A stretch of 64,000 nucleotides of DNA from Xanthomonas sp. DAR 35659. GTDB lineage: Bacteria > Pseudomonadota > Gammaproteobacteria > Xanthomonadales > Xanthomonadaceae. The position numbers were made by a program, and so were the translations under genes. Positions 18,883 through 27,862 of this stretch are shown here, piece after piece. The notes under the pieces were generated by a model that saw nothing but the letters and a program-made list of their open reading frames with translations, had not been told where the DNA came from and did not search any database. The stretch is from positions 3,772,001-3,836,000 of the forward strand of contig NZ_CP162488.1 in the NCBI RefSeq assembly GCF_041242975.1, in the 5' to 3' direction. Within the stretch, counting starts at the first letter, position 1; every line of letters starts with the position of its first letter.

Positions 18883-19889
18883 CAGGCGGTTCTTCCGAAG
18901 GTGGCGAGCAAGTGGGATTGGGTGTGGCCGTAGCGGGCATCGGCGAGCAGGCCGTCCCAGCCGAGCGCGCCGCGCCCGATCAGGCCGAGCAGCGCGGCGG
19001 TATTGAGCGGGCGGTCGCGCACGGCCTGCAAGGATGCGTCGACCAGTTCCGGGTGGCAGACCAGGACCACGTCGCAGCCGGCGTCCAGGTGCGCGACGAC
19101 CCGCGCGGCGACGCCGCCGGCGGCGAACGAGGCGGCCATGCCGATGTCGTCGGAGAACACCACGCCGCGGAAGCCCAGCTCCTGGCGCAGGATCTGCTGG
19201 ATCCAGCGCGGCGAATACCCGGCCGGCTCCGGCGCCACCTGCGGGTAGACCACGTGCGCCATCATCACCGCGTCGGCGCCGGCGGCGATGCCCGCGGCGA
19301 ACGGGACCAGGTCTTCCTGGCGCAGCGTCTCCAGCGCGCGCGGATCCTCCGCGGTGTCGACGTGGGTGTCTTCGAGCACGGTGCCGTGGCCCGGGAAATG
19401 CTTGAGCGTGGCGGCCATGCCGACGCTGTGCATGCCGCGCACGTAGGCGGCGGTGAACGCGGCCACCACCTGCGGATCGTCGCTGAAGGCGCGGTCGCCG
19501 ATCGCGCGGTTGCCGCGCGCCAGGTCCACCACCGGGGCGAAGCTCAGATCCACGCCGCTGGCGCGCACCTCGCTGGCCATCAGCCAGGCGTGCTGCTCGG
19601 CCAACGCCAGCGCCGCGTCGCGATCACGCGCGTACAGCGCGTCGAAGCCGTGCAGCGGCGGCAGCGCGCTATAGCCCTCGCGGAAGCGCTGCACGCGCCC
19701 GCCCTCCTGGTCCACGCAGATCAGTTGCGGGCGCGGCGCCGCGGCGCGGATCGCCGCGGTCAGTTCCTGCAGTTGCGCGCGCGAGGCGAAATTGCGCTTG
19801 AACAGGACCACGCCGGCGACCGCGTCGTGCTGCAGCCAGTCGCGTTCCTGGGCGGTGAGTTCGGTACCGGCGACGCCGATCGCGAGCAT
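18882..19889 (-). CDS. nagZ: Beta-N-acetylhexosaminidase (GH3) of peptidoglycan recycling
   Basis: The 335-residue length is right for NagZ. The frame is open further upstream, but ATG 19889 has AGGAGA at good spacing and starts the conserved MLAIGVAGTELT. GH3 marks are VDQEGGRVQRF, the mobile-loop motif KHFPGHGTVLEDTHVD with its catalytic histidine, and the nucleophile region VVFSDDIGMAA. The enzyme removes GlcNAc from GlcNAc-anhydroMurNAc peptides in the cytoplasm. Its coupling with hpt (overlapping stop and start) puts cell-wall and purine recycling in one transcript. Confidence 0.93.
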   Translation of the reverse strand: MLAIGVAGTELTAQERDWLQHDAVAGVVLFKRNFASRAQLQELTAAIRAAAPRPQLICVDQEGGRVQRFREGYSALPPLHGFDALYARDRDAALALAEQHAWLMASEVRASGVDLSFAPVVDLARGNRAIGDRAFSDDPQVVAAFTAAYVRGMHSVGMAATLKHFPGHGTVLEDTHVDTAEDPRALETLRQEDLVPFAAGIAAGADAVMMAHVVYPQVAPEPAGYSPRWIQQILRQELGFRGVVFSDDIGMAASFAAGGVAARVVAHLDAGCDVVLVCHPELVDASLQAVRDRPLNTAALLGLIGRGALGWDGLLADARYGHTQSHLLATFGRTA

Positions 19890-20034
19890 GCGGGGGATTC
19901 TCCTGCCAGCGCGGTGGGTGCGCCTGGGCGGGCATTGTCGCAGATGCCGGCGCCGGCGGCAGGCCGCCACGCCGCGTGCCCTGCCGCGGCGCCGTGCCGG
20001 CCCTGCGCCGCTGGGGCGGCACGCCGCGACGCGG

Positions 20035-20712
20035 CTACACCGCGCAGCCGTCGGGGCCGCAGGCCGGGTCCGTGGCCGGGGCCTGTGCCAGCAATCCGCG
20101 CAGGGCCGCGGCGAAGGCCTCCGGCGGCTGCGCGCCCTGGATCGCATGGCGCCCGTCGATGACGTAGGTCGGCACCGCGCGAATGCCCATCGCCTGCGCC
20201 TGCTGCAGCTGCGCCTGGATCTCGGCCAGGCCCTCGTCGCCGTCCAGCAGCGCCTGCACGCGCGCCGCGGACAGCCCGCCGGCGGCGCCGGCCTGCAACA
20301 GCGTGGCGGTGTCGGCCAGGTTGCGGCCCTCGGCGAAATGCGCGTGGAACAGCGCCTCGGCCACCGCATCCACGTCGCCCTCGCGCGCGGCCAGCCACAG
20401 CAGCCGGTGCGCCGGCAGCGTCGTCACCCGCACCTGGCCGCGGTCGAAATCGAACGGCAGGCCTTCGGCGCGTGCGGTGGCCTGGGTCTGCGCCAGGATC
20501 TGTTCGGTGCGCGCGGCGCCGCCGAACTTGGCCGCATAGGCCTCGCGCAGCGGCACCGGCTCGGTGCCGGCCTCGGGATCGAGCAGATAGGGATGCCAGT
20601 GGATCTCCAGCGCCGGCGCCTGCGCGCCGAGCGCGGCGATGCCTTGCTGCAACCGGCGCTTGCCGATCCAGCACCAGGGACAGACGACGTCGGACCAGAT
20701 ATCGATGCGCAT
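20035..20712 (-). CDS. DsbA-family (FrnE-like) thiol oxidoreductase, cytoplasmic
   Basis: The 225-residue protein starts directly with the thioredoxin fold and has no signal peptide. The active site is Cys11-Pro-Trp-Cys14 in DVVCPWCW, and the cis-Pro loop is RAVPTYVIDG. A second cysteine pair lies at the C-terminus (CGPDGC). This matches the FrnE/2-hydroxychromene isomerase-like branch found in stress responses and some biosyntheses. The substrate is unknown. A GGGAATGG repeat begins right at its start codon, so its translation signal overlaps repeat DNA. Confidence 0.88.
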   Translation of the reverse strand: MRIDIWSDVVCPWCWIGKRRLQQGIAALGAQAPALEIHWHPYLLDPEAGTEPVPLREAYAAKFGGAARTEQILAQTQATARAEGLPFDFDRGQVRVTTLPAHRLLWLAAREGDVDAVAEALFHAHFAEGRNLADTATLLQAGAAGGLSAARVQALLDGDEGLAEIQAQLQQAQAMGIRAVPTYVIDGRHAIQGAQPPEAFAAALRGLLAQAPATDPACGPDGCAV

Positions 20713-20716
20713 GGCT

Positions 20717-20882
20717 GGGAATGGGGAATGGGGAATGGGGAATGGGGAATGGCAAGAGCATAGAGCCGATTGCCGTGCGAAGCAGGGATTCGGGACTCGG
20801 AATTCGGGATTGGCAAAAACGTAAAGCCAAACGCCGCACGCGGCCTGCTTTTACGATTCCCTACTCCCGATTCCCCATTCCC
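20717..20882. repeat. GGGAATGG-type dispersed element with inverted ends
   Basis: The left end is five GGGAATG heptamers in a row (20717-20752). The right end (20856-20882) is the reverse complement type (ATTCCCTACTCCCGATTCCC). The centre has GTAAAGC and GCTTTTAC stretches. The right end overlaps the last codons and stop of the CYTH gene, which therefore ends in GMGNRE. Confidence 0.75.
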
Positions 20883-21367
20883 GGCCACTTGGAGAACGGA
20901 TGCGAGGCCAGCGCCACATTGTAATAACGCGGGTCGTCGGTGACTTCGGCGCCCAGCCAGTCCGGCGTGGCGAACGCCTCGTCGGCGCTGTCCAGCTCGA
21001 TCTCGGCGACGACCAGCCCGGCGTTGTCGCCGAGGAATTCGTCCACTTCCCACAGATGGCCCTGGTGCCGCACCAGATGCCGGCGCTTGTCGATCAGCCC
21101 CCCCACGCACAACGCCAGTAGCGCGCGCGCATCGTCCAGCGGAATCGGATACTCGAACTCCTGCCGGGTATGCCCGAGCTCGCGCGACTTGAGGTTGAGG
21201 AACGCCTCCTCGCCCTGAATGCGCACGCGCACCGACGCCTTCTGCGCCCCGCTGACCAGCGCCGCCTGGTCGTTGATGTAACCCTGCGCCATCGGGGTCA
21301 CCGCATGCGCGGCAGCGCGCCAACCGTCGCCGGTCACCAGGAATTTGCGTTCGATTTCGATGGCCAT
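20861..21367 (-). CDS. CYTH-domain protein (triphosphate tunnel metalloenzyme)
   Basis: The 168-residue protein starts with the CYTH signature EIERKFLV. Charged strand residues line the tunnel (RVRIQ, LNLKSRE, EFEYPI, WEVDEF, AEIELDS). Family members hydrolyse inorganic triphosphate or make cAMP; small bacterial single-domain versions are more often triphosphatases, so I prefer that. The last six residues and the TAG stop are read from a GGGAATGG repeat. The native C-terminus probably ended close to SKWP. Confidence 0.88.
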   Translation of the reverse strand: MAIEIERKFLVTGDGWRAAAHAVTPMAQGYINDQAALVSGAQKASVRVRIQGEEAFLNLKSRELGHTRQEFEYPIPLDDARALLALCVGGLIDKRRHLVRHQGHLWEVDEFLGDNAGLVVAEIELDSADEAFATPDWLGAEVTDDPRYYNVALASHPFSKWPGMGNRE

Positions 21368-21475
21368 GGGAGTCGGAATGGAGAATGGAGAATGGAGAAT
21401 GGAGAATAGAAAAAGCTTAAATCAGCGCACATCTGCCGCTGTTACGAATCCCTACTCCCGATTCCCCACTCCCGG
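21368..21475. repeat. GGGAATGG-type dispersed element between CYTH gene and rlmD
   Basis: The left end is a run of GGAGAAT heptamers (21375-21408), and the right end is GAATCCCTACTCCCGATTCC (21446-21465) with CCACTCCCGG after it. It has the same organisation as the element at 20717. The right end supplies the final residues (GVGNRE) and TAG stop of rlmD. Confidence 0.75.
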
Positions 21476-22804
21476 CTTCTCGAACACCGCGATGCTCTCC
21501 ACATGCGCCGTATGCGGGAACATGTCCATCGCGCCGGCCGCCTTCAGCGCGAAGCCCTGCTCGTTGACCAGGTAGCCGGCGTCGCGCGCCAGCGAGCCGG
21601 GATGGCAACTGACGTAGACGATGCGCTGGAAGCGCTCCAGCGGCAGTTGCCGCAGCACCTCGATCGCGCCGGAACGCGGCGGATCCAGCAGCAGCTTGTC
21701 GAAGCCCTGGCGCATCCACGGCGCCTGGCGCTGGTCCTGGGTCAGGTCGGCGGCGAAGAACGCGGCATTGTCCAGGCCGTTGCGCTGCGCGTTCGCGCGC
21801 GCGCGCGCCACCAGGCCCGCGTCGCCCTCCACGCCGACCACCTCGCGCACCGTGCGCGCCAGCGGCAGGGTGAAGTTGCCCAGCCCGCAGAACAGGTCGA
21901 GCACGCGGTCGTCGGGGCCGGCGCCCAGCAGCTCCAGCGCCAGCGCGATCATCTTCTGGTTGAGCGCGGCGTTGACCTGGATGAAGTCCAGCGGCCGGAA
22001 CGCCAGCTCAACGTCCCACTGCGGCAGCCGGAACGACAGCGGCACCTCCTGTGGGTACAGCGGATGCACGCTGTCCACGCCGCCGGGCTGCAGGAAGATC
22101 GCGAACCCGTGTTCCTGGGCGAAGGCGATCAGCGCCGCCTGGTCGCCCGCGCTGAGCGGTTGCATGTGGCGGAAGGTCAGCGCCACCGCCGCATCGCCGG
22201 CGATGAACTCGATCTGCGGGATGTCGCGCTTGCCCTCCAGACTCTCGACCAGTTCGGCCAGTGCGCCGACCTTGAAGCCGATCTGCGGGATCACCGTATG
22301 GCACACCGACAGGTCGGCGACGAAGCGCGGATCGAGCTCGCGGAAGCCGACCAGGGTCTTGTCCTTCTTCTCCACCCGGCGCACCGAGAACCGGCCCTTG
22401 CGCCGATAGCCCCAGGGCTCGCCCGCCAGCACCGGCAGCACCGTCTGCGGGGTCACGTGGCCGATCCGCTCCAGGTTCTCGGTCAGCACCCGCTGCTTGG
22501 CCACGATCTGCTGGTCCTCGGCCAGGTGCTGCAGCACGCAGCCGGCGCAGACGCCGAAGTGCGGGCAACGCGGCGGCACCCGCTGCGGCGAGGCCTGCAG
22601 CACCTGCACGGTGCGCGCCTCGTCGAAATGGCGATTGCGCGCGGTGGGCTCGGCGAGCACGGTCTCGCCCGGCAGCGCGCCGGTGACGAAGGCGACCTTG
22701 CCGCCCTCGCCCTCGCGGCGGGCGACGCCACGGCCATCGTGGCTGAGGTCGGCGATATCGGTCTGGAACGGGGTGCGGTCTAGGCGGTTTCTGGATCGGG
22801 CCAC
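21452..22804 (-). CDS. rlmD: 23S rRNA (uracil-1939-C5)-methyltransferase
   Basis: The 450-residue protein has an N-terminal TRAM domain (ADLSHDGRGVAR...). The 4Fe-4S cluster cysteines are in CPHFGVCAGC with a fourth in SVCHTV. The SAM-binding domain has DLFCGLGNFTLPLA and DPPRSG, and the catalytic cysteine is in YVSCHPGSLARD. It methylates U1939 of 23S rRNA using SAM. The start is GTG. The C-terminus GVGNRE and its stop come from a dispersed repeat, as in the neighbouring CYTH gene. Confidence 0.95.
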   Translation of the reverse strand: MARSRNRLDRTPFQTDIADLSHDGRGVARREGEGGKVAFVTGALPGETVLAEPTARNRHFDEARTVQVLQASPQRVPPRCPHFGVCAGCVLQHLAEDQQIVAKQRVLTENLERIGHVTPQTVLPVLAGEPWGYRRKGRFSVRRVEKKDKTLVGFRELDPRFVADLSVCHTVIPQIGFKVGALAELVESLEGKRDIPQIEFIAGDAAVALTFRHMQPLSAGDQAALIAFAQEHGFAIFLQPGGVDSVHPLYPQEVPLSFRLPQWDVELAFRPLDFIQVNAALNQKMIALALELLGAGPDDRVLDLFCGLGNFTLPLARTVREVVGVEGDAGLVARARANAQRNGLDNAAFFAADLTQDQRQAPWMRQGFDKLLLDPPRSGAIEVLRQLPLERFQRIVYVSCHPGSLARDAGYLVNEQGFALKAAGAMDMFPHTAHVESIAVFEKPGVGNRE

Positions 22805-23069
22805 GTGGCGGCAGGCTGCGGGCGGAAAAGGGCGGCCATTGTCGCAGATGCGTCCGGGCCTGCCGATGCGTGCGGATCCGCGCCGCGTCCGGGGGGAGCG
22901 TGTCGCGCGCGGGGGCCGCGCGCCTCGGCGGCCTCGCCCCGGGTGAAGGGCCCCGGCCTCGGCGACCCGTGCTGCGCAACGGCTTGCGCAGGCCGCCGCA
23001 GCGTTGCAAAGTGGTGCGACGCATCGTCGCAGCCGCTAAGATGCGCCCAGGCCGCATGGAGGCATAAGG

Positions 23070-23780
23070 ATGGCATCGACCCAGGACCCTGTGACGCGAC
23101 TCTTGCTGGTCGAGGACGACCCGATCAGTCGCGCGTTCTTCCAGGCCACGCTGCAGGCCCTGCCCGCGCAGGTCGATCTGGCCGACAGCGTCGCCGCGGC
23201 CTTGGCCTGTGCGCAGACGCCGCACCACGACCTGTGGCTGATCGACGCCAACCTGCCCGACGGCACCGGTGCCGACCTGCTGCAACAGCTGCAGCGGCAG
23301 CGTCCCGGCACCCTGGCCCTGGCGCATACCGCCGATGCCAGCGACGCGGTCCGCGCGCAGCTGCTCGGCGCCGGCTTCGCCGAGGTGCTGCTGAAACCGC
23401 TCGGGCCCGACCGCCTGCTGCAGGCGGTACGCCGCCTGTTGGCGCGCGGTCGCGCCGGTGCGGCGCCCGGCGCCGCCGAGGTCGCGGTGGACTGGGACGA
23501 GACCACGGCGCTGGCCGCGCTCAACGGCGAGCGTTCGCACCTGATCGCGTTGCGCGAGCTGTTCCTGGCCGAACTGCCGGGCACCCGCGACGCGGTCGCC
23601 TCGGCGCTGCAGACCAGCGACGAGCAGGCCGTGCGCAGCCATCTGCACCGGCTGCAGGCCAGCTGCGGCTTCGTCGGCGCCGCGCGCCTGGCCCGCGCGG
23701 TGCGCCAGCTGCATGGCGACCCGGCGTCCTCGCAGGCGCGTCACCAGTTCAGCGAGGCGGTGGCGGCGTTGTTGCATTGA
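23070..23780 (+). CDS. Orphan response-regulator/histidine-phosphotransfer protein (REC-Hpt)
   Basis: The 236-residue protein joins a receiver domain (1-122) to an Hpt domain (about 140-236). The receiver has Asp16/Asp17, phosphoacceptor Asp59 (LIDANLPDG), Thr87 and Lys109. The Hpt helix has His193 in HRLQASCGFVGA, which fits the HxLKG...GA pattern except that Lys and Gly are replaced by Gln196 and Ala197. Both phosphotransfer residues are present, so it may be a relay shuttle. No kinase is adjacent. GGAGGCATAAGG precedes the ATG. Confidence 0.85.
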   Translation: MASTQDPVTRLLLVEDDPISRAFFQATLQALPAQVDLADSVAAALACAQTPHHDLWLIDANLPDGTGADLLQQLQRQRPGTLALAHTADASDAVRAQLLGAGFAEVLLKPLGPDRLLQAVRRLLARGRAGAAPGAAEVAVDWDETTALAALNGERSHLIALRELFLAELPGTRDAVASALQTSDEQAVRSHLHRLQASCGFVGAARLARAVRQLHGDPASSQARHQFSEAVAALLH

Positions 23781-24155
23781 GGCTGGGAGTGGGGAATGGG
23801 GAATCGGGATTCGTAAGAGCGGGCGTCTCGCTCGCTGTGGGCTGCGTGTGGACGTCGCGGGTCGTCGCGCATCTTCGATACGCAGCCGCGGGCGACGGAC
23901 GTCAGGTACATCGCGCTGTCTGCGCTGAAGGCCGGGGCCGCGGGCCTTCATCCCATCATGCATCTGGCCGCCAGCCGCAGCCCCTGTAGGAGCGGCTTCA
24001 GCCGCGACGAACGCAACCGGCAAACGTACCTACCACGCAATCGGTGGAGCTGACTGACCTCAGCGGAATCCCGCCGGCTGACGCCACGGCTGCAGGCATC
24101 TAGGCACACCAGCACGCGCATCCGCACTGGCTTCCGACTCCTACAGCCGCGCGGC
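23781..24155. other. Convergent intergenic region with repeat fragments
   Basis: It holds a GGGAATGG-type fragment (23785-23812) just after the REC-Hpt stop and one arm of the GTAGGAGCGGCTTCAGCCGC family (23985-24008) without its partner. I see no gene. Confidence 0.6.
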
Positions 24156-24956
24156 TCAATCGGCCTTCGGCGCCGGCGTCTCCGGCGTCCCGGCTACAGC
24201 CACCTCGTCCAGCGATTCAGGCACGTCCACGCCGCGGCGCTGGCGGGCCAGATCCTGCAGCATTTCCCACGACTTCAGCCCACGCCCGCCGAGGTGATGC
24301 AGCAACACCACGCGCATGCCGCGGCGCAGGCTGGGCAGGTCCTCGGCGACCGGTTCGGTGTCGTCGGCCAGCGCCAACAGGGCGCGGCCGGTGGCCATGC
24401 CGCTGCGCTGGTCGTGGCCGCGGTCGCTCAACAGGCGGCGCGGCCCGTGCTCGGCATCGAGCACGTAGCGCGCCGCCGGGTCGATCGGTTCGCCGTCGCC
24501 GTCGTGGCGCAGGTCGAAGCCCACGCCCAAGGCCTCCAGCAGGTCGCGTTCGAAGCAGCGCAGCGACCAGGCCAGCGGCGCCTCGGCGGCGAGCCGCGCG
24601 CGCACCCGCGCGTAGGCCAGGTACAGGTCCGGCGCGGGATCGTCGCGCGGCGCCAGGCGCAGGGTCAGTTCGTTGATGTAGAAGCCGGCGAGCATCGCCT
24701 CGCCGCTCAGCCGCGGCGCCGTGTCCACGGCCTCGGCCGCGCGCAGTTGCGCCAATTCGCCGCGCCGCTGCGCGCTGAGGCGGATCGACTGCAAGGGCTG
24801 CAGGGCGGCGCGCAATGGCTGCTTCTTCGGCCCCTGCACGCCGCGGGCCAACACGCCCAGCCGACCGTAGCGCGCGCTCAGGACTTCCACCAGCAGGCTG
24901 GTCTCGCGCCAGGGGCGCGCATGCAGGACGAAGGCGGGTTCGTGTTCGATGAACAT
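24156..24956 (-). CDS. recO: DNA repair protein RecO
   Basis: The 266-residue protein has an N-terminal OB fold ([31 protein letters not shown]) and a helical domain with the family motif [17 protein letters not shown]. The zinc-binding cysteines found in some RecO proteins are absent, as in many Proteobacteria. RecO loads RecA onto SSB-coated gaps with RecR. It follows era in the same direction but is separated from it by an unrelated secreted-protein gene. Confidence 0.92.
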   Translation of the reverse strand: MFIEHEPAFVLHARPWRETSLLVEVLSARYGRLGVLARGVQGPKKQPLRAALQPLQSIRLSAQRRGELAQLRAAEAVDTAPRLSGEAMLAGFYINELTLRLAPRDDPAPDLYLAYARVRARLAAEAPLAWSLRCFERDLLEALGVGFDLRHDGDGEPIDPAARYVLDAEHGPRRLLSDRGHDQRSGMATGRALLALADDTEPVAEDLPSLRRGMRVVLLHHLGGRGLKSWEMLQDLARQRRGVDVPESLDEVAVAGTPETPAPKAD

Positions 24957-25097
24957 CTCAGGCCAGCACCCGCCATCGCGGTCTCAGCCCAAGCAACGAC
25001 GTCCGCAATCGATCGGTCGCGCGATCGCCAACGCCATCTTGCGGTGCTCTCGGCATCCCGGCGTCGGCAACCATGCCGCGCGCACCATGGACATCCG

Positions 25098-25868
25098 CTA
25101 GGGTGCGCTGGCGGCGGCAATGCATTGCTTCAAGCGATCCCTGGCTTGGTGACCGTCGTGCCACTTGATCTCGAACACCTGCTTCTTGTCGATGGACAAT
25201 CGGTAATGCGCTTGGTCCTCTATCCCGCCGAGCAAGGCATCAGCCGTCGGGACCGCAAACGCGATCGTGACCAGCCCGGTCCCGGGCGTGACATAGCGAT
25301 AGGCGCGCACGGTCTGCGGATTTCCATCGCCACCGTCCAGCGTGACCTTGACCACGTCGTCCTTCTTGGCGTGCGGCAATCCGGCGCCGGTGAAGGCCAA
25401 CGTCGCCCCTCGGTAATCGCCCGACGGACCGGCGATGGTGGCAAGCCCCTGCAAGCTGGCGTAAGCAGCCACACAGCTGTCGCCCGGTTTGGCGCCGGCG
25501 CCAGGCGCGAAGTACTGCCAGTATCCATCGCGCAAGCGCTGATAGAGAGGGTCGTTGGCCATCTTCGCCGCATCGCCGGCCAGGATTTTCGCCATCGCCA
25601 TGACCGCGTTGGCCATCCCTCTGGCCGGATCGGATTCCGGCTGCGCCGCACCCGGGGGGGCACCATCACGCACACACAGCGGCGTCGGCGCGATACCGGG
25701 TCCACCCGGCGCCATCCCCACCATCCGTTCGCCTGATCCGGCGGCATTCGAGCATGGAAAGGTCTGCGCGTTGACCGCGAACGGCAGCGCCAGCAACGCC
25801 GGCACCACCATCCTGCTGAAAACCGCGCGAGACGGGAGACCGCAAAAACCGGATTTCGCCCATCGCAT
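25098..25868 (-). CDS. Secreted protein of unknown function between era and recO
   Basis: I do not recognise this 256-residue protein. It has a Sec signal peptide (basic start, hydrophobic VVPALLALPFAV, cleavage near NAQ-TF). The mature part has four cysteines (in FPCSN, PLCVRD, DSCVAA and KQCIAA) that could form two disulfides. A Gly/Pro-rich stretch is followed by a beta-rich region (AFTGAGLPHAKKDDVVKVTL). AGGGG lies 8 bases before the ATG. It looks like a periplasmic or secreted soluble protein. It interrupts the usual era-recO neighbourhood. Confidence 0.75.
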   Translation of the reverse strand: MRWAKSGFCGLPSRAVFSRMVVPALLALPFAVNAQTFPCSNAAGSGERMVGMAPGGPGIAPTPLCVRDGAPPGAAQPESDPARGMANAVMAMAKILAGDAAKMANDPLYQRLRDGYWQYFAPGAGAKPGDSCVAAYASLQGLATIAGPSGDYRGATLAFTGAGLPHAKKDDVVKVTLDGGDGNPQTVRAYRYVTPGTGLVTIAFAVPTADALLGGIEDQAHYRLSIDKKQVFEIKWHDGHQARDRLKQCIAAASAP

Positions 25869-25892
25869 CTCGCATCCCCTGTTGTTAGGGCG

Positions 25893-26795
25893 TCACTCCC
25901 CGTAGCCGAAGGCCTTCAGCGCCGCCTCGTCGTCCGACCAGCCCTCGCGCACACGCACCCAGGTCTCCAGGAACACCTTGGCGCCGAACAGGCGCTCCAT
26001 CTGCTGGCGGGCCTTGGCGCCGATGTCCTTGAGCCGGGTGCCGCCCTTGCCGATCACGATCGCCTTCTGGCCCTCGCGCTCGACCCAGATCACCGCGCCG
26101 ATGCGCAGCAGCGCGCCGTCCTCGGCGAAGCGCTCGATCTCCACGGTGGTCGCGTACGGCAATTCCTCGCCGAGCTGGCGCATCAACTGCTCGCGCACCA
26201 ATTCGCCGGCCAGGAAGCGCTGGCTGCGGTCGGTGATCTCGTCCTCGCCGAACATCGGCGGCGCTTCCGGCACCAGCGCCAGCAGGTCGCGCACCAGCGC
26301 CTCCAGGCCCTTGCGCTTGAGCGCGGAGATCGGGTGCACCGCGGCGAAGCTGCGGCCGTCGCTGACCTGCTGCAGGAACGGCAGCAAGGCGGTCTTGTCC
26401 TTGAGCCGGTCGACCTTGTTGACCACCAGCACCACCGGGACGCCGGCGTCGCTGAGCACGTTGAACGCCAGCGTGTCCTCCTCGTCCCAGCGCCCGGCCT
26501 CGATCACCAGCAGGCCGGCGTCCACGCCTTCCAGCGAGCCGCGCGCGGCGCGGTTCATCACCCGGTTCATCGCGCGCTTCTGCTCGCGGTGCAGGCCGGG
26601 GGTATCGACCAGCACCAACTGCCCTTCCGGGAAGCTGGCGATGCCCAGCAGGCGGTGCCGGGTGGTCTGCGGCCGGTTGGAGACGATGCTGACCTTGGCG
26701 CCCACCAGGGCGTTGGTCAGGGTGGACTTGCCCACGTTGGGGCGGCCGATCACGGCCACGCTGCCGCTGCGGTAAGGGGTCGCTTGCTCGTTCAC
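25893..26795 (-). CDS. era: Ribosome-assembly GTPase Era
   Basis: Length is 300 residues from GTG 26795, which overlaps the rnc stop by four bases. The G motifs are present: GRPNVGKS (G1, 17-24), the DTPG switch (G3) and NKVD (G4). The C-terminal KH domain carries VIGKGG for binding the 3' end of 16S rRNA. Era acts in late 30S assembly. The frame continues further upstream inside rnc, so the overlap start is chosen from family length. Confidence 0.95.
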   Translation of the reverse strand: MNEQATPYRSGSVAVIGRPNVGKSTLTNALVGAKVSIVSNRPQTTRHRLLGIASFPEGQLVLVDTPGLHREQKRAMNRVMNRAARGSLEGVDAGLLVIEAGRWDEEDTLAFNVLSDAGVPVVLVVNKVDRLKDKTALLPFLQQVSDGRSFAAVHPISALKRKGLEALVRDLLALVPEAPPMFGEDEITDRSQRFLAGELVREQLMRQLGEELPYATTVEIERFAEDGALLRIGAVIWVEREGQKAIVIGKGGTRLKDIGAKARQQMERLFGAKVFLETWVRVREGWSDDEAALKAFGYGE

Positions 26796-27472
26796 TTGCT
26801 CGAATCCAGTTGCTCGATGGCGGCGGCGGCGGCCTGTTGTTCGGCCAGCCGTCGCGAGGTGCCCTCGCCCTCGGTGACGAGGGCGGGCTCGGCGAGTACG
26901 CAGCGTACCCGGAATAGTTTGGCGTGGTCGTCGCCGGTCTCGCTGATCAGCTCGTAGGCCGGCAACGTCCGTTGCCGCGCCTGCAGCCATTCCTGCAGGC
27001 GGGTCTTGGCATCCTTCTCGGCCTTACCGACCGGCAGTGCGGCCAGCGCCGTCTCGAACCAGGGCAGGATCACCGCACGGCAGGCCTCGAATCCGGCGTC
27101 CAGGTAGATCGCCGCGACCACCGCCTCGACCGCATCGGCCAGGATCGAGTCGCGGCGGTGCCCGCCCGACTTCATCTCGCCCGGCCCCAGGGTCAGCCGC
27201 TCGCCCAGTTCCAGCTGGCGGCCGATGCTGGCCAGCGAGGCCTCGCGCACTAGTTCGGCGCGGGCGCGGGTCAGCGCGCCCTCGTCGGCCTTGGGCCAGC
27301 GCTGGTACAGCGCCTCGGCGATCATCTGGTTGACGATGCTGTCGCCGAGGAATTCCAGCCGCTCGTTGTGCGGCGCGCCGGCGCTGCGATGGGTCAGCGC
27401 CTGCGCCAGCAGCTGCGGGTCGGCGAAGCGGTGCCCGATCCGGTCGCCGCGCTGGAAGGTCTTATTCGCCAC
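26792..27472 (-). CDS. rnc: Ribonuclease III
   Basis: The 226-residue protein has the signature [12 protein letters not shown] with catalytic Glu40 and Asp44. The second acidic pair is in [19 protein letters not shown], and a C-terminal double-stranded RNA-binding domain starts at about residue 150. It processes 16S/23S precursors and cleaves sRNA-mRNA duplexes. It overlaps the upstream DUF4845-like gene by 11 bases and era by four. Confidence 0.95.
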   Translation of the reverse strand: MANKTFQRGDRIGHRFADPQLLAQALTHRSAGAPHNERLEFLGDSIVNQMIAEALYQRWPKADEGALTRARAELVREASLASIGRQLELGERLTLGPGEMKSGGHRRDSILADAVEAVVAAIYLDAGFEACRAVILPWFETALAALPVGKAEKDAKTRLQEWLQARQRTLPAYELISETGDDHAKLFRVRCVLAEPALVTEGEGTSRRLAEQQAAAAAIEQLDSSK

Positions 27473-27839
27473 CGCGCTTCGTCAGGTCCTGGGTGATGTC
27501 GAACTTGCCGACCACGTCCAGGTTGGCGATCAGTGGCTTGCGCACCTCGTAGGCCACGTGCATCTTCCAGCCCGAATCCATGCGGTCGAACTGGACGTCG
27601 TCCGGCTTCACGTTGTCCGAGTTGTTGATGTCCAGGCGGCGGAACAACAGCGTCTTCGCCTGCGCCGGATCCATGTCGGCGCTGCCCGGCTCGGCGGCCA
27701 GGCCCTTCATCGCCGAGCGCACCGCGTAGTACTCCATGTACATCGGGAACAGCTTCATGCCGATGTAGGCGAAGAACCCGACCACCGCCAGCACCACCAC
27801 GAACGAGGTCAAGGTCATGCCGCTTTGCTTGTGCTTCAT
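27462..27839 (-). CDS. DUF4845-like small membrane protein
   Basis: The 125-residue protein has one N-terminal transmembrane helix ([20 protein letters not shown]) preceded by a pilin-like basic start KHKQSG. A periplasmic alpha/beta segment follows. It occupies the lepB-rnc gap where gammaproteobacteria commonly have this uncharacterised protein. GGGGAAG precedes the ATG. The function is unknown; linkage with LepB suggests a role at the membrane or in secretion. Confidence 0.85.
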   Translation of the reverse strand: MKHKQSGMTLTSFVVVLAVVGFFAYIGMKLFPMYMEYYAVRSAMKGLAAEPGSADMDPAQAKTLLFRRLDINNSDNVKPDDVQFDRMDSGWKMHVAYEVRKPLIANLDVVGKFDITQDLTKRGGE

Positions 27840-27862
27840 CGCGCTTCCCCTTACGCCAGAAA

